DNA from: Odontesthes bonariensis
Lineage: Eukaryota > Chordata > Actinopteri > Atheriniformes > Atherinopsidae
Direction: 5' to 3'
Assembly: GCF_027942865.1 (NCBI RefSeq)
Contig: NC_134510.1
Location: 21,507,209 to 21,571,208, forward strand
DNA: 64,000 nucleotides
Below are positions 55,625-64,000 of the stretch, piece after piece. The notes under the pieces were generated by a model that saw only the letters and a list, made by a program, of their open reading frames with translations, made no database searches and was not told the DNA's origin. Numbering within the stretch: position 1 is the stretch's first letter; each line of letters begins with the position of its first letter. Made by a program: the position numbers and the translations under genes.

Positions 55625-57877
55625 GAATCTGTTACATAGTTTTCGCCGTGGGCATAGATGCAACGAAGCCTTGGTTGTACAGCACTGGTTTCTAAATGAA
55701 GATATGGCACAGGCAGCAACGTGTTATCTGCTAATGTTAAATTAAAAGTAAAATGAGTGAGTGCAAGGAAATCAAAGGCTTCTAAGGGACACCGCTGGAC
55801 GAGCTGGTAAATGTGATCACTGCACATTGCACTGCATTTGTCATCTCTACAGTGCGAAGTGTAAAGGTTTAACAAAAGTGAACTCTTTGCATCGAGCAGA
55901 AGTTTTTATTTCAACTGAAACCATGCATGGCTTAGTGTTCTTAAATATATTTAGAATAACACTGCTTTTAATCTATAATTCACTTTTTACCCCACATGTG
56001 GAGCCGAAAGAAAAGAAAAACAGAAACCGTCATAACACACAGCATTGCCCTCTATTGCCTTAAACATGTCGAGTAATCAATACAATCGGTGTACCTTCAG
56101 TTCTAAGTGGGATGCTACACATATTGGGTCTAAGGTGCTGAATCATTTGCCGTAAACGCTTAAAGAATGCAGTGCTGGTGAAATTTAATGGAACTTCAGC
56201 GATGGTGCAGTCGATCATTTCTCTTTAATGGCGACGTATCCGTCCCGATGAAACTCTGCAGGTGGACAGATATGCCGAGCGAGCGATGTTGCAACCGAAT
56301 GAATGGAGAATGTTAGTTCAGTCGAGGTCTTCCCAACTTGATCAGTGTGCTCGAAACTAGTCGGAAAAGTGACCGAACTAGTCAGAAAACGTTCCAACGC
56401 AGGCTGCGTTCAGAGTTGGAAGAATGAGGAAGTACCCCCACGTGTCCTGGAAATGACTAAATGAGACCCCCAGTGATGCCTGCCGAACCGCAAACAAACG
56501 AGGCCAATTTTTCTGGACGTCGCAGCTAACGTGCAGAACCGATCCCTAAGTTGTCATAAATACTGAAAAGCCGTCTTCATTGATCCAAAACATAACATGG
56601 ACAAAATTTAAAAACACTGAAGATAAATCACAGCTCATGAATGGTCTCCACTGAAAGGCTGTCACTCTCGCCGCCTCGCAGACCCGCACACCTGTAGTAA
56701 CAATTTGTGATTACACGTCCCTGAAAACATCTTAATAAATAACTGTCTCTGCAAGGCACTCTGAAATGTGCAGCTCATAGTTTCCACAAAATAAAAACTC
56801 TATGAAGGTTGCTCACCTGTGACCGCCTTGCCCGCCTTCCTCTGAGTGACAATGGAGCAGATTACACAACTAACCCATATTAGAAGTGATGAGCTTTAGT
56901 GTGAAACAAGCGGCATCACTATTTAAACCTACAGTAACTGAACGCTCCGTCTCCCTATAATCTTTGAGAATGTCCACACGGTCAAATTGCTTCTCAGCCT
57001 GCAAACTAATGCACGTCCGCCTTGAATGTGTCAACATTGATTAATCATGTAAAAACTGTGCTACTGTTGAAATTGCTGGTTAATAGTCGAGTATAGTTTT
57101 AGATTTACGATGTCGAGAGTGGTTCATCAGTGTCGAGGATCTCACATTCCATTGATACCCAACGTTTACATCCAGTGCAATTGTTTCTTAATGGAGCACC
57201 TTCTTGAGCTAAAATGAAACACAAAACTACCACAGTAGTAATATAATAGAATAATCCTCTGCACAAAGCCATCTATTCAATAGATGAAATGTCTCTCAGC
57301 TCAGTTTGCCACTAAAGCTGCAGGGCTGATGCTGAACCCCAGCAAGCAGTCATTGGAAGGTTCAGGGTCTGCACCGCATGTCTGGCTCCTCTGGATCCAG
57401 TCGTGGCTACGGGGATTTAAGATAGAAGCACGTGCACTGCCTACTGTTTTGATGCCCCAGCCTAATACACATTAAAACCAGAGAAAAGAAAAGAAAAAAA
57501 AACCTAAACAAAACTTTGTGGACGCGTGTATGCAAAGTCACTGTTCAAGAATGACTGTGAGAAAGCCTTGCAAAAGCAGATCGTCTCCGTTCATCCAGCA
57601 ACAGCCAAGCTCAGTGGTTTGAATGCAGTGCTCTTTTTTCTTGCCCACCGGTTCATGGTTAAAATCGTGTTCAGACTTGTATCCTCTCTCTTTAGGAAGC
57701 ACTTGTGCCAAAGCCTACGGTATGTAAACCAAACACATAAAAGATGAGATCAACTCATCACCGCTGGAGTGGTTTTAGTGCCAAGCCAGAGTGGAGTACG
57801 CGGGTTTCCAGTTTGGGCTGGTGGGAGGCAGTGAAAGGGCCCACAGACGCTGATGTCCAGCAGGATCCGGATCCGGC
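55625..57877 (-). other. 3' UTR of the FHOD-type formin
   Basis: About 2.25 kb between the stop (57880-57878) and the AATAAA at 55619. No exon-like frames were seen. Confidence 0.45.
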
Positions 57878-60800
57878 TCACACCTGCATCTCTGAACTAC
57901 CGGACAAGCCGAGAGCGTTTGCCTCCTCCGTCGTCAAGCCGCTCTTCAGTGTCCTCCTCACTGTGCAGTCGGGAAAGAGAGGGGAAAGATTGCCATAAAT
58001 GAATGGTTTTCACCAGCAGCTGACAAAATCCTGCCGTTCATAACGAAACAATAGATAATACTTAAAAGCTAACATGATTTGCGGTTGGCTCGGGATCGCC
58101 TCCTTTCTCGAGGCTGCGCTCGCTGGCTGGGGCCCTGAGTGGCCGACCTAACGATCCTCTCCATGATCTCATCGGCCGTGTCATCGGTGCAGTTCACAGG
58201 GTCGTCGCTGGCGGAAGACCACGGGGCAGCGCGCCCTAAAAAACAGGAGGCTGCAGTGATTATAAAGACAACAGAAGTATTGTGTGGCAGGGCAGCTTAG
58301 AGACAGGGGAGGCTCAAGTTTAGCTAATACGCAAAAATGGAAAGAAAAATAATTACATCGACCACTATCGTGGTTACGTCGATGATTTTAATGTTCCAGT
58401 TAAAGTGGAGGGTGGAGTCCACCGCAAGACTTAACTGTAGAGATAAAACACATTGTTGGGATCACTTTTGGAGCGAGTGATGCAAAAAATTCCAGCCACC
58501 GTCCTGTTCTCACCACCGTGGTTTTGAAAGATGGACAGCTCTGGGCTGTGCTTCACACCGTTCCCTCACCATCCTTCACATTCTTGATAGCAATAACAGA
58601 TAAAAGCTGAGCCACATGCTTTATTAATGTTCGGGTTGTAGTTTCTAGCTTTTATGGGCTCTAATTGATAGTGTAGGAAACCCTTTTCCTCCAAAAGAAC
58701 CTGAAAACGGCTCACCGGCTACCTCTTATTAAAAGCAAGATTGACATGATACTAAGCTGGAAATGACCTGCAACACATACCCAAAGTGAACTTTGGTGCT
58801 GATGGGGTCACTGAAGTGCGTTCTTACTGATGTTCCCTAACAACTGCCAGGATATCACCAAAGTGATGTCGAAATGTTTGTTTTTCTCGTGACAGAGTGG
58901 TAGATTCTGTTGCACCAGTTTTGCAGCCTGCATACAATTGGAGCACACGGCTCATAAGGCTCATAAGAACACAAATCTCAGCACCCTGAATGCTGATACC
59001 GATATTAATATGAGAAACACTGCAGGGGCTGTAACAGAACAGCCTGTGGCCACTGGAAAAAATGCCCCTCCAAAAATAAGTAAGAAAAACAACAAATACA
59101 AGATGTTTTTGCTTGAAATAAGCAAAAAAAAAAAATAAAATCTGCCAATGGGACTAGTGAAAATCGGCTTGTCAAGATTTCTTGAAATAAGATGTGATAT
59201 TTGGGACTTTTGAGATAAAAGTGATCTTGAAATTAGCTTAAAAACCTCTTCAAATGTCAAAAAAAGCTTGTTTCATATGAAATCCAACCAAAACAATTTG
59301 TTTTCAAGACTTTTTCATTTAAAAAGATATTCCAGAGTCCCTATATCTGGCTGAAATAGTACTTGTTAGACAGTTGTGTCTTATATTAAGTGTAATGAGA
59401 TATTTTGAGTAGAAATGAGACAAATATACTTGGTAAGACTTTGATTTTTATCCAGTGTCTGAGACTGACCTCTGGTAATGCTGGCTCTGCTGCGTGTGCG
59501 AAGGCCCGGCACCGTGGACGTCCCGCTCTCTCCTCCCTGCGAGTTACTTTTTAGAACGGCCTTCATGTTCTCGTGCTCCGCTGCATCTTCAGCGTACTGG
59601 ATACCCTGATGCTGGCCCTCCTGTGCGTCTGACGGGGCGCCGCCAAATTTACCGCTCTGCGAGGGTTACAGGATTGCAGCGCATGAGATCGCATTGGCGG
59701 CAGGATGCGGAGACTCGGCTTCGTGCTCTGGCAGTTTCAAGCTTTGAATATGAATCTTCTCAAGCAGGTTAATCTTTAACTAGTGATACAGCACTTTCAG
59801 GGCTAAAATAAGAACAGTTAGTCAAACAGATTGTAAGAATCCACACGTGTTTATCTGAGACAAACTTCTAGCATCCCCTCGTCCTTGTGACTGTTTCCCG
59901 CAGCACTTCAGCATGCGGGGGGTCAAGAGTTGTGAGGTCCATTCACTTCAGTAACTTCTCCGAGTTAGATTCACTCAACAGTCCTGCCATCATCATGCGG
60001 CCACTTCTACCTTCCTCCTTTGTCATCACAGATGAGCGTCCTCATGAACCTCGCCTATCTCACAAACGACTCATCCTTTGTCAAGCCTCATGAATACAAT
60101 AAGTATTGTTTCCAATGACGTTGTCACATGAACGTAAATGTTAGTCCCCACTCAGAGTTCACACATGCTGCACGCATAAGTAATCCTACCTCACTATCAT
60201 TGTCATCCTCACTCTACAGAAGTGAAATAAAAAGGGTGAAAAAAGAAAAAACACCATGGGTGCGGGTCACGTTATTCTTGATTTGTACAGTACACTTTAA
60301 AAGAATAGTTCGACCAATTATTTTATAAAATCCCAAAAGCCGGACCCAGAAGAGCCAGTTAGCTCAGCGTCAGCCAAAACAGGCAAAAAGAATATCCGCC
60401 GTTGTTAAGGGTCTGCTCTGATCCACCAGCCAGTGGCTGCGACGGGAGAATGTTCTTTAGAAATAATTTGTTGTCTCTTGAAAAGGGTGATCGATTTCTC
60501 AAGAGCGGGAGACTGTTGTGTATTATCTTTTCAGAAACTAATGTCATTGTACTGCACTGTGTGACATCTTGGTCACTTCACACACTTGAAAGTAAAGCAA
60601 ACAAAAAGACAAACTGTACTCTGGGATTTCAGCATGATGTATCCAGCAACAGTCACCAACAAAAAGCACATCATGATTACAGATTTGAGTAAACAGTAAA
60701 GAGTCCTGCGGCCGTTTCATAGTTTGTGAAAGGAAAACATGTCGTGATAACATTACTCACACTGATGACAACCAAACATATGATATGATGGTCAGCGCAA

Positions 60801-63126
60801 AATATCAATGAATTATAATTATTATAATGATTTTTTTCAAAGTGCCAAATCTGAATCCGGTGACGGTGGTGAACACTTAAGTCTTAAAGGTTGAAGAGAA
60901 ATAAGGATTATTAACAAACCTTCCTATTTTTATCTTTATAGAAATAAAGGAAAAAAAAATTCTACAACATAGTGATGAAAACAAAAGAAATCACAACAGT
61001 AGGAAATAAACATCTAATAAACACGTGCATGACCACAGGAAACCTGTCAGACTTGAATGTACGTGGGGGCCTTCGTCTCCTACGATCCTGATCGGCGCTT
61101 TTTAAGTTTTTGAATTTTGCTCCCTTTTTGCTAAGCTACGCTAACGGTGTGTTGTATCACTTTGGCAGAAAATGTAAGAGAGAGATATGCCTCAGCAAAA
61201 ATGGGATTAGAGAATTTTAAGAAATGTTGTCAAACCATTCCTTTAGAAATTGAAACGTGTGAGTTTTTCTCTACTTTTTGCCAGATACAGTGAACCTGTG
61301 CGTCGGCCGTAGAGCAGAAGAGTATATTGGACTGAATACCCCTAAACGAGTGTGGCTAGGGCGTGGCCCTTGTTATTTCTCCTTCAGGGACCTCTTTCAA
61401 GGTTTGAATTTTCACACAGTGATTGAATTAGGGTCCCTTTGAAGAAAGAGAGGCCCCTGCCAGGGCCCACTGAGGAGTCTGCTCTGAGCGGCCGACTCTC
61501 TGGGGTTCAAATGATTTTTAATCACACGGTGAGGTGTTTGCTCTGGCCTTTCTGAGCCTGCTGCAGCTACAGAATGGGATACACTCAAAACAACTCACTG
61601 ATTGTTGTTACAGTAACTTATACATGTGAATACATAGGAACTATGCTGATGTCATTAGAAATGTAAGCTGTGTCTGTCAGAAATGGCCACATTTGGTAAT
61701 CTAACCAGATTAAGGCTATAACCAGAGTCTAGGGATTGTTCCTACAGCTTCATGGAACTGAGAATGTACAAACTAAACAAAGACCATGATTGGGAAATGA
61801 AGAAAGTGTATATGCTGAAGACCACTTACATCTGTGATCATTTTCCCCCTGGTCTTGTTCCTCTCTCTGTGGCTGGCCCTCTTCTGTTTCTGCTGCAGCA
61901 CGCGCTCTCTTGTTGTGCGATACTCCAGGGCAAATTCACTCAGGATCTTGCTAAAGCGATGTATGCTGACCTCGCGCACCGCATAAATCGGGTGGCCCAG
62001 GAACAGCAAAAAGGCATGAAACCTGCAGATGTGTAGAAAAGTGACACGTCACCGTTCAGACGTTCGTTTGACAGAAACAAAAGTCGAACCTTTGCTTCGT
62101 CAGGTGTTCTCTGATGACTATACTGCAGGTGAACGTGGAAAAATGGCTCGTACCTGTTGATAATTCTTCTATGTACAATTTTGAGAATTATAATCCTCTC
62201 TGCGCAGTCTTTGAGGAAGTCAGACATTTTTTGTTTTAATGCTGGCTTCATCTCGTGTTTCGCGATGACTTTGAGGTGATCCCATGATGCTTTGCACCTT
62301 CGCTCCATTTGGGCCAGATTGTCTTGAAGCTGGTCAAAATCCACCTGAGAACAATAATACAGACTGTTGAAGGCTCTCCTCAACTGGTGGGGCATTAAAC
62401 TTAAAAGGGATTTTTTTTTCTCTTAAGCAGCTTAAGCAAGCTCACTTTAAAAAAAACAACAACACTGAAACATCTCTTTAAAAGGTAACTAAAACAAATG
62501 TGGTGATGCTAATTGCGCTTCCGACCTTGGTCAGGCGGGTGATGGCTCCTATCTCAGAGTAGAGATCGGTGCTGTCTGGAAACTTCTCCACCACGATGGA
62601 GCAGGCGTGGTGCAGCAAGGACTGCTTGTGAACCGTGTCCTTCACCTCCGGGACTTTCTCCAAGTAACTCAACTCAAAGCCTTTTGCCTACAGATCCGTA
62701 AAAAGCACAGGAACACACTGAGAACTCGGTCGGAAACAACTCAGTGAAATGACCAAATCCTAGAGCCCCTGCTTGAGCGCCAAATTGCAGTGAATTTCCT
62801 TTCTGGCACAGTCAGAAAAAAGGGGCTCAATGGAGTGTGCTGAGCAGATATGTTCATCAATTAGACTGTGATTATCAGAAACCACGATCTACTTCAGGCC
62901 CGGCCGATAAATCTTCTCACCACAGCAAAGCTAAAAAAGCCCGAACCCATCATGAAAGACATAATCCTAACAGAATCTGCCTTGTTCTTCTGCCAGGTTT
63001 AAATGGCTTACTGCAAAATATAAATGCCGCCATTATTTACGGGAACTACTTGTTTTGATGTTGATGACTTATGTTTCCCTTTTGGATGTTTGGGTCTCAT
63101 ATCCCAGAGGTTCACTCAAATGTACA

Positions 63127-63176
<50 letters not shown>

Positions 63177-63678
63177 CAGAAGAAACACAGAAAACCTCTG
63201 TTACAAAAACATGGAGACGAGAGTTCACACACACACACACACACACACGTATCCGGAAGACCGTGAACTTCCGGAAATTACACTCCTTCCCTCCTATTTT
63301 ACACCTCAACAAAGAGCCAGACTCAACAGAAGCCGTGGCAGGTATTTCTACAGCAAGAGGACAGTCTGCTGCAGTCGGGCAGCACATTCTTTTGCAACAA
63401 CAGAGTCCAGTGTTGTCTGTGCCAAACTAAGATTCTGTCAGAAGGGTTATAGGAAGCGAGGCCTTTGAGAAAATACAGGAAGTGAGTAGAAAACATGGAA
63501 TGAGAAAAGCTGAAAAAAGAGGAACCTATAAGCCAATCGTGGGTTGTGGTTTACTCACGTTGGAGCCATTGAGGAAGTTACCGATGGCCAGCAGTGTGGT
63601 CAGGATGTGTCTGAGGGTCTTGTTTTTCTCTAATTGGTCCATTCCTTCCTTCAGGTCCTGCAGTGGCTCTGCTACTTC
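57878..63678 (-). CDS. fhod3: FHOD-family formin, C-terminal half (continues past the right edge)
   Basis: A diaphanous-related formin that nucleates and caps actin filaments. Exons in transcript order: 63678-63559, 62687-62526, 62344-62154, 62022-61830, 59656-59470, 58235-58074 and 57960-57878 (stop TGA). The phases agree throughout. The first four cover the end of the FH2 domain ([52 protein letters not shown]). The last two hold the autoinhibitory DAD with [19 protein letters not shown]; its basic cluster and preceding Ser/Thr are the ROCK-regulated region in FHOD proteins. The end ([10 protein letters not shown]) looks closer to FHOD3 than FHOD1 by memory. The 5' part (GBD, DID, FH1) is off-window. 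A TAG four codons after RANRK is avoided by using the CAT/GTTAGC donor. Confidence 0.85.
60296..60440 (+). repeat. Fish interspersed repeat fragment in a formin intron
   Basis: TTTAAAAGAATAGTTCGACCAATTATTTTATAAAATCCC followed by GCCAGTTAGCTCAGC resembles a widespread teleost element beginning 'GAATAGTTCGACATTTTGGGAAAT'. Diverged; boundaries uncertain. Confidence 0.35.
63128..63247. repeat. Two (AC)n microsatellites in a formin intron
   Basis: (AC)n at 63128-63174 and again at about 63227-63247, separated by 50 bp of unique sequence. Confidence 0.9.
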
Positions 63679-64000
63679 CTAAAAGAGCAGGAAAAAAAAT
63701 GAAATAAATAAAAAACACATTTTTGCTCATATGGTTATATTTCAGTAAGTTCGGTGACTTAGAAATGCACAAAACTTGGGAACTACTGCTGCAGGTCGCT
63801 TGTTGTGGCTCCAGAGGCCACGGAGAGGCCATGGACTATGAGTTTGAAAAAATAAAAAAATAAAAGTCACCAGACACCTTTAGCCAGTTGCGTATGACTG
63901 TTTGAGGCTAGCAGCATAACACAGCAGCAGCTGAGATTTAGAGTTTGTTAATTCCGGTCAGTGCGAGACTCAGTTTATATTCATATTTACTATAGCATAT
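63679..64000. other. Formin intron, no feature seen
   Basis: No exon with acceptable splice sites and an FH2-like frame was found between the last recognised acceptor and the window end. Confidence 0.5.

Noticed and set aside
58069-58080. Early stop (TAG) of the formin after the RANRKS motif
   Set aside because: A donor CAT/GTTAGC fits, and the next exon 57960-57878 continues the conserved LRRTLKSGL sequence in phase.
63055-63468. Open frames rich in Thr-His or Val-Cys around the AC repeats
   Set aside because: Translations of the microsatellites, inside a formin intron.

Overview
The window is nuclear DNA of a ray-finned (teleost-like) fish. The genes are spliced with GT-AG introns, many of them short (about 70-150 bp). 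The non-coding parts carry fish-type repeats: a tRNA-derived SINE, short TTAA-flanked inverted-repeat elements, GGATGG-tailed fragments, and CA, TA and AG microsatellites. The gene set CYP21A2, tenascin-X, complement C4 and RXRB is the classical MHC class III / extended class II neighbourhood, so I read this as a fish counterpart of part of that region. All exon coordinates were derived by hand from splice signals, reading frame and family similarity. The internal check is that the summed coding length is a multiple of three: cyp21a2 522 aa, tnxb-like 1268 aa, C4 1684 aa, C-type lectin 478 aa, RXRB 425 aa.

Layout, left to right. (1) 1-4.3 kb: two immunoglobulin-superfamily membrane receptor genes lie tail to tail. 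The plus-strand one is cut by the window edge; the minus-strand one has four Ig domains. (2) 4.3-6.8 kb: a repeat-rich gap. (3) 6.8-10.9 kb, minus: cyp21a2 (steroid 21-hydroxylase), intact over 12 coding exons, with a TATA box just upstream. (4) 11.3-17.3 kb, minus: a compact tenascin-X-like gene. (5) 17.3-22.7 kb: a gap with a SINE. (6) 22.7-40.1 kb, minus: a complete 41-exon C4 gene with both furin-type processing sites, the C4a anaphylatoxin and a thioester motif changed from GCGEQ to GCLEQ. (7) 41.1-44.2 kb, minus: a small three-exon gene that I do not recognise (123 aa). (8) 44.2-46.2 kb, minus: a secreted protein with three C-type lectin domains and a mucin-like linker. (9) 46.2-49.0 kb: a gap with a LINE 3' end and microsatellites. 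(10) 49.0-55.5 kb, plus: rxrb, with a 14-residue mini-exon that repeats the end of the preceding exon. (11) 55.6-64 kb, minus: the 3' part of an FHOD-type formin gene, convergent with rxrb and running off the right edge.

Functionally the window mixes innate immunity (C4, lectin, Ig receptors), steroid synthesis, extracellular matrix, nuclear-receptor signalling and actin assembly. There is no operon logic; linkage here is ancient MHC synteny. C4, tnxb and cyp21a2 all run in the same direction with short gaps, unlike the human arrangement. The observations I would check first are the GCLEQ thioester site, the frame-open 114-nt intron in cyp21a2, the unidentified 123-aa gene, the long repeat-rich spacer in front of the tenascin assembly domain, and the frame-preserving 54-nt cassette exon in the RXRB hinge.
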